DNA of 46,262 nt, from positions 1 through 46,262 of the forward strand of contig QZKB01000173.1 in the NCBI GenBank assembly GCA_003599415.1, given 5' to 3'. How positions within the stretch are numbered: position 1 is the first letter of the stretch; every line of letters begins with the position of its first letter. The notes below the pieces were generated by a model. That model made no database searches, was not told the DNA's origin, and was given only the letters and a program-made list of their open reading frames with translations. The position numbers and the translations under genes were made by a program. This document shows, in pieces, positions 1-8,263 of this stretch. The stretch comes from Ignavibacteriales bacterium. GTDB taxonomy: Bacteria; Bacteroidota; Ignavibacteria; Ignavibacteriales; SURF-24.

Positions 1-68
1 GTGCGGGATTCGAACCCGCGATCTCCGCCTTGAGAGGGCGGCGTCCTAAGCCACTAGACGAACGCGCC
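1..68 (-). tRNA. tRNA-Glu (anticodon CTC), 3' end cut by window edge
   Basis: On the minus strand the sequence opens with GGCGCGT, then TC and a D arm (GTC...GAC). The anticodon stem CCGCC/GGCGG closes the 7-base loop CTCTCAA, so the anticodon is CTC. A five-base variable loop (AGATC) and a T arm with TTCGAAT follow. Only two bases of the 3' acceptor strand remain before position 1, so about five bases plus any CCA lie outside the window. The opening resembles bacterial tRNA-Glu closely. Confidence 0.93.
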
Positions 69-88
69 GAAGACAAATGTTTGTCTTC
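69..88. other. Short hairpin abutting the 5' end of the tRNA
   Basis: Nine-base arms GAAGACAAA and TTTGTCTTC flank a two-base centre, directly next to the tRNA 5' end. Read on the plus strand it is followed by a pyrimidine-rich run. It could be a leader hairpin of the tRNA transcript or a weak terminator-like structure. No function is assigned. Confidence 0.4.
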
Positions 89-219
89 TTCTTTCTTACG
101 ATGTGAAATTTAATAAAAGCAAATTTCCTATCCAAGAAATAATTAAAAAACTTTTTTGATTTATTTTCTGTTTCAATGTAAGTTTATTCAAACAATTATA
201 TTTAGATGAGGAAGAACAC

Positions 220-1125
220 ATGAAATATATCCTGACTTTCATTTTCATTATTCAGACCTTTACTATATTCGCACAGGAAAATATTAAAAATGATTTCGTA
301 AAGGTAGCCGATAACATGAAATTCCCAGAAGGCCCGGCCTGGGATGGGAAAAATACTGTTTATGTTTCTAATTGTTATGGCACATGGATAACACGAATAA
401 AACCGGATAAATGCGATTCGTTTGTTGTTGCTCCTACTAATCCTATCCCATTTGAAAAAACAAATGGATTAGCTTTTAACAAGGATAATTATTTATATGC
501 CTGTGACTATGGTAAAGGCGCAATCTTAAAATTTAATAAAGATGGTAATTGTGAATTAGTTACTGATGGTTACCTTGGGAAAAAATTTAACAGGCCTAAT
601 GATTTAGCGTTCGATAAGAATGGAAATCTTTATTTTACCGATCCTAAATCATATGATAAGAATATTCCTGACGGCGTTGTTTATAAGATTAACAAAAAGA
701 ATAAAAAAGTTTCTGTTGCTTACTCAGGATTATGTTTTCCAAATGGAATTGCTTTTTCAAAAGACGGGAAAAAATTATTTGTGTGCGAATCTGCCAAAGA
801 AAGGGTTCTTCAATTCAAAATAAAGAAAGATGGAACACTGACTAAACCAGTGGAATTTATTCATTTGCCTGGTGGTGATCCGGACGGAATTGCATTCGAT
901 GTTGAAGGTAATTTATACATTGCTCACTTTGGCGGGCAGGCAATAATAGTAGTTAAACCTGATGGTTCAATTAAAGAAAAAATCACAACTCCCGGAAAGA
1001 AACCAAGTAACGTAGAATTTGCTGGCAAAGATCTTAAGACGCTTTATATTACAGAAGACGAAACTAATGCCGTTTATAGAAAAGAAGTTGGCGTTGCAGG
1101 ATTAAAACTCTTTAGCCTGCCGTAA
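220..1125 (+). CDS. Exported SMP-30/gluconolactonase/LRE-like beta-propeller protein
   Basis: The 301-residue product begins with a signal peptide (about residues 1-19, ending FAQ), so it is probably periplasmic or secreted. The rest is a six-bladed propeller of the SMP-30/gluconolactonase/LRE type, seen in repeats such as EGPAWDG, NGLAF, RPNDLAFDKNGNLYFTDP, FPNGIAFS and DPDGIAFDVEGNLYIAHF. Family members are Ca2+-dependent lactonases or esterases; the acidic and Asn metal-ligand positions (EGP, PND, PDG) appear present, but substrate cannot be read from the sequence. Its last 14 bases overlap the convergent histidine kinase gene. A GAGGAAG stretch lies upstream of the ATG. Confidence 0.85.
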   Translation: MKYILTFIFIIQTFTIFAQENIKNDFVKVADNMKFPEGPAWDGKNTVYVSNCYGTWITRIKPDKCDSFVVAPTNPIPFEKTNGLAFNKDNYLYACDYGKGAILKFNKDGNCELVTDGYLGKKFNRPNDLAFDKNGNLYFTDPKSYDKNIPDGVVYKINKKNKKVSVAYSGLCFPNGIAFSKDGKKLFVCESAKERVLQFKIKKDGTLTKPVEFIHLPGGDPDGIAFDVEGNLYIAHFGGQAIIVVKPDGSIKEKITTPGKKPSNVEFAGKDLKTLYITEDETNAVYRKEVGVAGLKLFSLP

Positions 1126-2503
1126 TTGTTCTTTTAATCGGGAATGAAATTATAAAGCTTGTACCCGGTTTTTCATTGGTTTGCAACCTTGAAGGACTAA
1201 GCACTTTAATATTTCCGTTATGCTTTTTAATTATTTGATTTACAAGCGAAAGCCCCAGACCTGTTCCTTCATAACCTTTATGCTTAATGTTTGAAGCGCG
1301 GTAAAATTCATCAAATATTTTTTCCTGGTCGCTTACCGGAATACCGATCCCGTTATCACAAATTTCAATTACACAATTCTCATTCTCTTTTCTCAGGATC
1401 ATTTCTACTCTACCGTTGTCTCCAACATATTTTATTGCGTTATTCAGGATGTTTGACAATGCGATTTCAATTAATACATGATCACCAAATAATTTTGCAT
1501 TTTCTTCGCAGTCTTTCTTTAATACTAATTCAATGTTTTTGGAATCAGCTACAACTTTTTGTTTGGAGATTATTGATTCTGCAATTTCAACTATAGAAAT
1601 TTCTTCATCTGCAATTTCATCTAACAACCTTAACTTTGAAATATGAAGAACATTATTTATCATTTTTATTGCTTCATCTGTTCTTGTCTTTGCGCGTAAT
1701 AATTTTTCTTCCACTTCCCTGCTTACCGGACCCACATAATTTTTAATTATAAGATCGATATATGATTCAACCGCAGCAATTGGTGATTTAATCTCGTGCA
1801 CAATTCCTATTACATATTTTTGTTTGACTTTTTCCGCTTCATTAAGTTTTTCAATTGATTCCCATAATTTCTGTTCCTGTTCATATAATTGTCTTGCAAT
1901 CTTGTTCGCAAGAAAAACGCTTACGTACATCATCAGGCTGAAAACCACGAGAACAATTAAAATAAAATGAAGGTTATCATAAATTGGAACAGTTAATACA
2001 CCGGCTATGTTATGATGCTGAATAATTCCATAATATTCAAAAAGTACCAATGCCGAAAAAGATATTATAACGGCAGTTGCTATACTGTAAATAACAATTC
2101 CCGGCAGGATGAGGCTTCCGATTATCATATGGAAGATATAAAACATATAAAGCGGATTTTCTATTCCACCGCTGTAATGTATTAGTGATGTTAGAGAAAC
2201 TAAATCAAGAATCATCATCAGCAATGAAAGATGAAGATTATTGAAACTGGTTTGAGGTGTTACAAATTTCCTTAACCAATGGATTACAAGATTATATCCA
2301 AGGATTGAAAGCATTATAAATACAATAGCCGTAATCTGGATTTTAGTTAGTGGCAATTCAAGAACAAATTCAATTCCAACTAGCAGGAATAAAAGCATTA
2401 TTACCGCTGCATATCTTAGTTTAATAAACCAAAGATTTCTTCTCCGGATTGCATTCCAGAATTCTTCGTGATGTTGTGCCCAGGCAGGTATAAGTGTAAT
2501 CAT
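1112..2503 (-). CDS. Membrane-bound sensor histidine kinase, distal gene of hydrogenase cluster 1
   Basis: 463 residues. The first ~200 hold about six hydrophobic segments with no obvious periplasmic sensor domain. The HisKA box carries the phospho-acceptor His near residue 236 (VHEIKSP). The HATPase_c domain follows with N-box NILNNAIKY, the DNGIGI G1 box and the GTGLGLSLV G2 box. No receiver domain is attached. The gene follows the hydrogenase large-subunit gene on the same strand after about 41 bases that contain a palindromic repeat, so it may be co-transcribed and may sense membrane or redox state for the hydrogenase operon (inference). No Shine-Dalgarno sequence is visible before this ATG, and the gene overlaps the convergent SMP-30-like gene by 14 bases at its 3' end. 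Confidence 0.9.
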   Translation of the reverse strand: MITLIPAWAQHHEEFWNAIRRRNLWFIKLRYAAVIMLLFLLVGIEFVLELPLTKIQITAIVFIMLSILGYNLVIHWLRKFVTPQTSFNNLHLSLLMMILDLVSLTSLIHYSGGIENPLYMFYIFHMIIGSLILPGIVIYSIATAVIISFSALVLFEYYGIIQHHNIAGVLTVPIYDNLHFILIVLVVFSLMMYVSVFLANKIARQLYEQEQKLWESIEKLNEAEKVKQKYVIGIVHEIKSPIAAVESYIDLIIKNYVGPVSREVEEKLLRAKTRTDEAIKMINNVLHISKLRLLDEIADEEISIVEIAESIISKQKVVADSKNIELVLKKDCEENAKLFGDHVLIEIALSNILNNAIKYVGDNGRVEMILRKENENCVIEICDNGIGIPVSDQEKIFDEFYRASNIKHKGYEGTGLGLSLVNQIIKKHNGNIKVLSPSRLQTNEKPGTSFIISFPIKRTITAG

Positions 2504-2514
2504 AGTTAAATGTA

Positions 2515-2537
2515 GAGACGTCCCGTTGGGACGTCTC
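2515..2537. repeat. Perfect palindromic hairpin GAGACGTCCC-GTT-GGGACGTCTC
   Basis: Ten-base perfect arms with a three-base loop sit between the stop of the hydrogenase large subunit and the start of the histidine kinase. There is no T-run, so it is not a standard terminator. The pattern resembles dispersed REP-like palindromes. In the minus transcript it falls just upstream of the kinase start and may modulate readthrough, mRNA stability or translation. Confidence 0.8.
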
Positions 2538-2544
2538 GTTAATT

Positions 2545-4434
2545 TTAGGCGATATATTTACCGCGTTTTGTATAATGCGTATGCAACAATTTATGTGACA
2601 GATGTCCGCATGGACCTTCAGTTAAGAATTTCTCATAAATTTTCTGTACATAAGGATTCTCATGAGATTTTCTTAAACCTAATGATTCATCTTCATTGTA
2701 AATTGCTTCTGCACGTTTCTTTCTTATTTCAAGTGAAGTTGGAATAGGTTGACCACCACCACCAATGCAACCGCCAGGACAAGCCATAATTTCAATGAAG
2801 TGAACATCGTTCAGTTCACCACGCTGCAGCATTTCCATAACTTTCTTTGCATTAGCAGTACCGTGAGCAACCATAAATTTAACTTCAGCGCCTTCAAGCC
2901 AGCTATATTCGGGTACGCAGCCTTCTAATTTAACTGAAGCCTGTTTGATTCCTTCCATACCGCGGCAAGGAGTAATATTCAGGTTCTCAAATGGTACTTG
3001 TCTGCCGGTAACAAGTTCGTAAACTGTTCTTAAAGCAGCTTCCATTACACCACCGGTAGCGCCAAAAATTAATCCTGCGCCTGAAGCGTCACCAAACGGA
3101 TCATCAAAATGACTCTTTGGCATTTCCGGTAAATGAATACCTGCTTCTTTAATCATCTTTGCAAGTTCACGAGTTGTCAACCCAAAATCAACATCTCTGT
3201 AACCGGATGCATTCATTTCAGGCCTGTTGCATTCAAATTTCTTTGCTGCGCAAGGCATTAAGGCAACAGATACGATATTAGCAGGATCAACACCAGCTTC
3301 TTTTGCATAGAATGTTTTTATTAATGCACCGAACATCTGCTGAGGAGATTTTGCTGATGAAAGGTAATCTAAATATTCAGGATAAAAATGTTCAATGAAC
3401 TTAACCCATCCCGGTGAACAGGAAGTAAACTGAGGTAACTTCACGCTTGTATCTTTATCAACTAAAGCTGCTTTTAATCTGTGTAAAAGTTCTGTACCTT
3501 CTTCCATAATAGTAAGATCAGCCGTAAAGTTGGTATCAAATACTCTATCGAAACCAATTCTTCTTAAAGCTGTGTTCATTTCTCCTGTTAAAGAATTTCC
3601 GGGTTCTAATCCGAATTCTTCACCAATTCCTGCTCTCGGAGATGGTGCAGTTTGAATTACAACATGTTTTGTAGGATCATCAATAGCAGCCCATATTTCA
3701 TCTGATGGATCATTCGCTCTTAATGCAGCAGTTGGGCAACGGTTTATACATTGGCCGCAATTAATACAAATTACATCTGCAAGTGGTTTATCCAGAAAAG
3801 TACCGATGTGAGTTTTATTTCCTCTGTCAATGGCTTCAAGAACACCAACTTCCTGTAGATCGATACAGGTTCTAACACATCTCTTGCAAAGAATGCATTT
3901 GTTCATATCACGAATAACCGATGGAGAAGATTTATCGATTTCGTATTTCTCTTCTTTTACGTGACCAAAATTATAAGTATCAACTCCATATTCTTTGGCA
4001 AGTGATTGAAGTTCACAATTCTGATTTCTGAAACATGAATAACATTCACCATGATGTTCGCTTAAAAGCAGATCAATAATGTGTCTTCTTGCTTTGCGAA
4101 CCATTGGTGTTGAAGTTTTAATCTTCATTGGATTTGTAATTGGAAATGCACAGGCAGCCTGTAATGTTCTCATACCTTCAACTTCAACAACGCAAACACG
4201 GCAAACACCGGCAACACATAAATCCGGGTGATGACAAAGCGTAGGAACATGAATCTGGTTAGCTTTGCATGCATCAAGAATTGTCGTACCGAATGGAACG
4301 GAGACTTTCTTCTCATTTATTTCAACTGTAACAGTTCCACCTATTGTAGTTGTATCCTTAGGTATTTCTACATGATGAGCTTTCTGGCTTACAGGTGCTC
4401 TTAACTGATCTTTAACTTTTGGTTTACTTTCCAT
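2545..4434 (-). CDS. hydA: [FeFe]-hydrogenase catalytic subunit HydA, copy 1, with TSCSP variant motif
   Basis: A 629-residue group A-type H2-forming/oxidising subunit. In order: N-terminal [2Fe-2S] domain (Cys at about 67, 78, 81, 95), His-Cys3 [4Fe-4S] (HHGECYSCFRNQNC), two 4-Cys [4Fe-4S] motifs (CILCKRC, CINCGQC), then the H-cluster domain with L1 TSCSPGW (about 337-343), L2 MPCAAKKFE (Cys395) and L3 ACPGGCIGGGGQP (Cys552, Cys556). The usual TSCCP is changed to TSCSP: Ser replaces the second Cys, which ligates the cubane in the C. pasteurianum enzyme. An upstream in-frame ATG at 4503 would add 23 residues, but GGAGGT lies just before the ATG at 4434, so I chose that start. It overlaps the end of hydB by 11 bases. 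Partners are the HydB and HydC encoded upstream. Confidence 0.95.
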   Translation of the reverse strand: MESKPKVKDQLRAPVSQKAHHVEIPKDTTTIGGTVTVEINEKKVSVPFGTTILDACKANQIHVPTLCHHPDLCVAGVCRVCVVEVEGMRTLQAACAFPITNPMKIKTSTPMVRKARRHIIDLLLSEHHGECYSCFRNQNCELQSLAKEYGVDTYNFGHVKEEKYEIDKSSPSVIRDMNKCILCKRCVRTCIDLQEVGVLEAIDRGNKTHIGTFLDKPLADVICINCGQCINRCPTAALRANDPSDEIWAAIDDPTKHVVIQTAPSPRAGIGEEFGLEPGNSLTGEMNTALRRIGFDRVFDTNFTADLTIMEEGTELLHRLKAALVDKDTSVKLPQFTSCSPGWVKFIEHFYPEYLDYLSSAKSPQQMFGALIKTFYAKEAGVDPANIVSVALMPCAAKKFECNRPEMNASGYRDVDFGLTTRELAKMIKEAGIHLPEMPKSHFDDPFGDASGAGLIFGATGGVMEAALRTVYELVTGRQVPFENLNITPCRGMEGIKQASVKLEGCVPEYSWLEGAEVKFMVAHGTANAKKVMEMLQRGELNDVHFIEIMACPGGCIGGGGQPIPTSLEIRKKRAEAIYNEDESLGLRKSHENPYVQKIYEKFLTEGPCGHLSHKLLHTHYTKRGKYIA

Positions 4435-5647
4435 TGTGACCTCCGAAGCCATTTTTGTTGAATAGTTCTTCTTTGAAGTTTTCAAGAATTGATAAGAATG
4501 CATTTGGACTTGATTGACCCAATCCGCATTTTGATGCTACCTGCATTGTTTTAGCCAGGTCTTTCATCTTAGCTATTTCTGCAAAAGTGAAAATACCTTT
4601 TTCAATGTTCTCAACACATTCAAGTAATTTAACATTTCCAACTCTGCAGGGTGTACACTGTCCACAGGATTCTTCAACAAAAAATTCAAGGAAGTTTTTA
4701 AGGATTTTAACCATACTTCTGCTTTCGTTAAATATCATAATGCTTCCACCGGTTGCCACATCTTCATAAGCTAAAGTTCTTTCAAACTGAGATTTTGGAA
4801 TACAAACTCCGGAAGCCCCGCCAATCTGAACAGCTTTGGTATTTTTTGCCCCGACTTTTTCAAGCATATCTTTTATCTTTGTTCCCCATGGCAATTCATA
4901 AACACCTGGTTTTTCGCAATCACCTGAGATTGAAAATAGTTTTGAACCTGATGATTTGCTTGTACCATGTTTAGCATACCATTCACCGCCTTTTAATAAA
5001 ATGTGAGGAACAGTAGCAAGTGTTTCAACATTATTAACTGTAGTTGGTCTTCCCCAGAAACCTGTATTTACAGGGTAAGGAGGACGGTTTCGGGCTTCAC
5101 CACGATGCCCTTCAAGAGATTCAATCAATGCAGTTTCTTCACCGCATACATAAGCGCCCGAACCCATACGAATAAAGATATCGTAACTGTAACCTGATCC
5201 TAAAATATTTTCGCCAAGCAGGTTATCTTTTCTCATAACTTCAAGATAATCCTTTAACGGCTGAAGCATATATTCATATTCACCACGAAGGTAAACAATT
5301 CCTAATTTAGCTCCGATTGTATATCCTGCAACTACCATTCCGTCAAAAACCAGTTCAGGATATTCAAGTAACAGCACTCTATCCTTAAATGTACCTGGTT
5401 CGCCTTCATCGGCGTTACAAACAACATATTTTTCATCTGCAACTGCAGCAGCAACAAGCATCCATTTAGTAGCTGTAGGAAATCCTGCGCCGCCTCTTCC
5501 TTTTAATTTTGATTCCCTTAATTCGAAAAGAATATTTTCTCTTCCGATTTCAAGAGCTTTTTTAATTCCTTCTCCACGGCTGTATTTTGAAAATATAACT
5601 GAACCTTCGCGGGGAGGATTTGCTTTACCTAAATTAACATTATCCAT
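4424..5647 (-). CDS. hydB: NuoF-like flavoprotein subunit HydB, copy 1, minimal form
   Basis: 407 residues, the NADH- and FMN-binding subunit of hydrogenase 1. The NADH/FMN motifs GRGGAGFPTATKW (about 50-62), CNADEGEPGTFKDR and GAYVCGEETALIESLEG are intact, and one [4Fe-4S] is ligated by ESCGQCTPC plus Cys374. The protein starts where NuoF starts. It lacks the N-terminal thioredoxin-like [2Fe-2S] domain and the C-terminal pair of [4Fe-4S] motifs found in bifurcating HydB proteins and in the second copy of this window (661 residues). This points to a simpler NADH-linked, possibly non-bifurcating enzyme (inference). AGGAGG precedes the ATG; the gene lies eight bases after hydC and overlaps hydA. 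Confidence 0.94.
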   Translation of the reverse strand: MDNVNLGKANPPREGSVIFSKYSRGEGIKKALEIGRENILFELRESKLKGRGGAGFPTATKWMLVAAAVADEKYVVCNADEGEPGTFKDRVLLLEYPELVFDGMVVAGYTIGAKLGIVYLRGEYEYMLQPLKDYLEVMRKDNLLGENILGSGYSYDIFIRMGSGAYVCGEETALIESLEGHRGEARNRPPYPVNTGFWGRPTTVNNVETLATVPHILLKGGEWYAKHGTSKSSGSKLFSISGDCEKPGVYELPWGTKIKDMLEKVGAKNTKAVQIGGASGVCIPKSQFERTLAYEDVATGGSIMIFNESRSMVKILKNFLEFFVEESCGQCTPCRVGNVKLLECVENIEKGIFTFAEIAKMKDLAKTMQVASKCGLGQSSPNAFLSILENFKEELFNKNGFGGHNGK

Positions 5648-5655
5648 TCTTCCTC

Positions 5656-6129
5656 CTACTTAACTTCGTTTAATATTTGAACAGCTTTTTCCGGAGTAAG
5701 GTGACTGTAAACTCTGTCGTTTACTATCATAGCCGGACCCTGGTCGCACATACCAAGACAATTAGCATATTCTAAAGTAATACGTTTGTCTTTAGTTGTT
5801 TCGCCGAATTTAATACCGAGTTCTCTTTCAATTGCATTTGCAACATTTGCTTTGCCTGCAAGATCACATGTAATTGTCTGGCAAAGACGAACAATATTTC
5901 TGCCTTTCGGTTCGGAAGTAAGGAATGAATAAAAAGAAATCACACTATAAACTTCAACAGGATGAATACCAAGAAGGCGTGCAATTTCCTGCTGGGCAAA
6001 ATCCGAAACATATTTATGTTTTTTCTGTATTGCCTGAAGGATAGGCATCAATGCGGTTCTGTCTGACCCGTACTGTTCAATTAATCCTTCAAGTTCTTCT
6101 GTCAACGCATTTTTTTCTAAGACTAACAT
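5656..6129 (-). CDS. hydC: NuoE-like [2Fe-2S] subunit HydC, copy 1
   Basis: 157 residues. An N-terminal helical bundle is followed by a thioredoxin-like [2Fe-2S] domain whose ligands are Cys83, Cys88, Cys124 and Cys128 (CQTITC and CLGMC). This is the standard length and layout of the small subunit of NADH-dependent [FeFe]-hydrogenases and of complex I subunit E. It passes electrons to or from the FMN subunit. AAGGAG precedes the start. The gene is two bases downstream of the receiver gene and eight bases upstream of hydB, so the four genes form one operon. Confidence 0.94.
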   Translation of the reverse strand: MLVLEKNALTEELEGLIEQYGSDRTALMPILQAIQKKHKYVSDFAQQEIARLLGIHPVEVYSVISFYSFLTSEPKGRNIVRLCQTITCDLAGKANVANAIERELGIKFGETTKDKRITLEYANCLGMCDQGPAMIVNDRVYSHLTPEKAVQILNEVK

Positions 6130-6131
6130 TG

Positions 6132-6515
6132 TTACTCCTTTACCTTTTGGTGAACTAACAATTTATCTACTTTCTGAATCAGTTCTTCAGGTGAAATTGG
6201 TTTTTCAACAAAGTCATCAACGGGGACCAATTCGCCGGCTGCGTAATCCATTCCAATTGCTTTAGAAACTGAAGTGTACATCAGTATAGGAGTAGTGATT
6301 TTGTTTCTGCGGAATTTCTGAGCTAAAAAGAAACCGTCATCCGGCTCATCCATCATAACATCTAGGATGATCAGATCAGGTTTGTTTTTGATAACGATTT
6401 CGTATCCGTCTTTTGGATTTGATGCTGTAATAACCTGGTGGCCTTTGGATTTAAGGACAAGACTACTTGCATCCTGGATATCGGGATCGTCATCGATGAT
6501 TGCGATAAGTGCCAT
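6132..6515 (-). CDS. Stand-alone response-regulator receiver, first gene of hydrogenase operon 1
   Basis: 127 residues, a single CheY-like receiver. Acidic pocket Asp8-Asp10, phospho-acceptor Asp52 (LILDVMMDEPDDGF), Thr81 and Lys105 are all present. There is no output domain. The insertion after the acceptor (MMDEPDDGFFLAQ) resembles that of the receiver at 8264-8674, suggesting both descend from one type. Being the promoter-proximal gene of the hydCBA operon, it is expected to be made together with the hydrogenase. Its role (phosphorelay intermediate, protein-protein switch) is inference. The 188 bases upstream (6516-6703) are the likely operon promoter region; I see no motif there that I can name. 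Confidence 0.92.
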   Translation of the reverse strand: MALIAIIDDDPDIQDASSLVLKSKGHQVITASNPKDGYEIVIKNKPDLIILDVMMDEPDDGFFLAQKFRRNKITTPILMYTSVSKAIGMDYAAGELVPVDDFVEKPISPEELIQKVDKLLVHQKVKE

Positions 6516-6703
6516 AGTTTTTCTCCGATTTAGAGTTTGGTTTAGTTTTACAATTAGTTGATTGCTATTTATTAAAATCCATTAAAACGAACTCATTAGC
6601 TCTATCAATTGCCAAAAGAATATATTTGAGTCACGAATATCTTATTTTATTTTGAATCTTACTATAAAAATTTTTCTAATAACGACTTTCAACTTATCTA
6701 ATT

Positions 6704-8179
6704 TTATTCTACCGGAAGGTAGATTAAAAATGTGGTTCCCACACCGTATTCGCTTTCTACTTTAATTTTTCCATTATACGATTCAACAATTCTTTTTACA
6801 ATCGATAAACCTAAACCTGTACCGCTTATGTTACGGGTTTTTTCATTTTTAGCGCGGAAGAATTCCTGGAAAAGTTTTGCTTTTTCTTCCGGCTTCATTC
6901 CAATGCCTGTATCGGATATTTTTAGAACAAGATGGTTTTTCGTCCTGTTCAAATCAATATTTATTGCGCCGTTTTCCTTATTATACTTTACGCCGTTACT
7001 TATTATGTTTGTCAATAAACGAATGATTTCATTCTGATCTGCTTTAATTTTTGTTTCTGTTGTCTGAATATTTTGGTTTACAGTAATTCCTTTCTTCTTT
7101 AATTCAAATTCCATAAAATCTATTGTCGATTTAAGTGAATCAACAATATCAATTTCTTTTATTTCGCGCTGCTGTCTTTTCAATTCCATTCTTGAAATGT
7201 CAAGCAGGTCATTTACCATTGCAAGCAAGCCATTCAGCCTTGTAAAAGAACGATTCAGATAATCTTTTTCCTGTTCTTTTGTAACACCAACACTTTCATC
7301 AAGTATAAGTCTTATAAAACCAATAACAGCCGCCATCGGTGCTTTCAATTCATGCGCAACCATAGAAACAAACTGGGATTTAATCTCCTCAACTTTTTTC
7401 ATCTCAGTTATATTTTTAAGAACAGTAACTACACCCGCAAGTGATCCGCTTGCATCCGGTACGGCAGAACAGGTTGCTTCTACTATTAATTCTTTATCCG
7501 GTTTTAGTTCAACCTGTGTCGAGAATGACGAAGAGATATATTCTTTTGAAGATATGAATTGATTTATTATGTCGGTTATTTGTTTCGGGAGGAGATCAAG
7601 AATTACATCACCGATAAACAATTCGTTTAACCCAAGGAAGTTCATAGCAGCAGAATTAAACAGAACAAGTTCCCCTGTTTTGTTTACAACTAGAACAGCT
7701 TCGTTAATTGAATTAATTATCGTTCTTAATCTTGATTTCTCATAAGCAACTTCAAGCATTCGTTCTTCACGTTCTTTTTTAAGCTGCTCAGCTTCAAGAA
7801 TCAGAAGCCGTCTTTCGTAACCGCGCTCAAGCTGCTGTAAAAGTTCTTCGGGAGTAAAAGGTTTTGGAATGTAACTGTATGCTCCCAGTTTAGTGGATTC
7901 AATTGCAGTTTCGTAACTTGCAAAAGCAGTAGCAATAAAGCATACAGTATTCGGTTGAATCTTTTTAAATTCTTTAAGGACTTCAATGCCGTCCATGTCA
8001 GGCATTTTAAGATCAATTAATGCAAGATCAAATTCCTGCTGACGGGCCAAAGCAAGTCCATCGGTACCGTTTTCTGCGGTTTCCGCAATATAACCCTCGC
8101 TTTCAAGAAGTCGTTTTGTACCAAGCCTAAGACCTCTTTCATCATCGATGATCAGTATGTGAGGTTTCCCGTCTTCCAT
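6704..8179 (-). CDS. Hybrid signalling protein: receiver-PAS-histidine kinase
   Basis: 491 residues, soluble. Residues 1-120 are a receiver (Asp11-Asp12, acceptor Asp56, Lys106 in PKP). A coiled-coil-like linker (about 121-150) leads to a PAS domain (about 150-260, INEAVLVVNKTGELVLFNSAA). HisKA carries His277 (VAHELKAP), and HATPase_c has NGVKYN, DTGIGM and GTGLGLSIV. The receiver-first order suggests that its own phosphorylation tunes the kinase. It lies between two lone receiver genes, all on the same strand, 84 bases after one and 188 bases before the other, and is therefore probably a link in a relay serving the hydrogenases (inference). AAGG sits a few bases before the ATG. Confidence 0.92.
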   Translation of the reverse strand: MEDGKPHILIIDDERGLRLGTKRLLESEGYIAETAENGTDGLALARQQEFDLALIDLKMPDMDGIEVLKEFKKIQPNTVCFIATAFASYETAIESTKLGAYSYIPKPFTPEELLQQLERGYERRLLILEAEQLKKEREERMLEVAYEKSRLRTIINSINEAVLVVNKTGELVLFNSAAMNFLGLNELFIGDVILDLLPKQITDIINQFISSKEYISSSFSTQVELKPDKELIVEATCSAVPDASGSLAGVVTVLKNITEMKKVEEIKSQFVSMVAHELKAPMAAVIGFIRLILDESVGVTKEQEKDYLNRSFTRLNGLLAMVNDLLDISRMELKRQQREIKEIDIVDSLKSTIDFMEFELKKKGITVNQNIQTTETKIKADQNEIIRLLTNIISNGVKYNKENGAINIDLNRTKNHLVLKISDTGIGMKPEEKAKLFQEFFRAKNEKTRNISGTGLGLSIVKRIVESYNGKIKVESEYGVGTTFLIYLPVE

Positions 8180-8263
8180 CCGTAACCTTTTCGGAGGATT
8201 AGTGGATAAAATTTTTAATTACATAAAAAAATAGTGACAGAAACAATCAGTTACTAACAATTA

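Noticed and set aside
2526..2747. Small plus-strand gene opposite the hydA 3' end
   Set aside because: Antisense to conserved C-terminal hydrogenase sequence and starts inside the palindromic repeat.
4435..4503. Longer hydA start at 4503, giving an 80-base overlap with hydB
   Set aside because: The added residues are the out-of-frame reading of the hydB end; a GGAGGT site points to the ATG at 4434.
6516..6703. Sigma-54 promoter (TGGCA...GC on the minus strand) before hydrogenase operon 1
   Set aside because: The GG-to-GC spacing is 11, not the required 10 bases, and the second element lacks TTGC.
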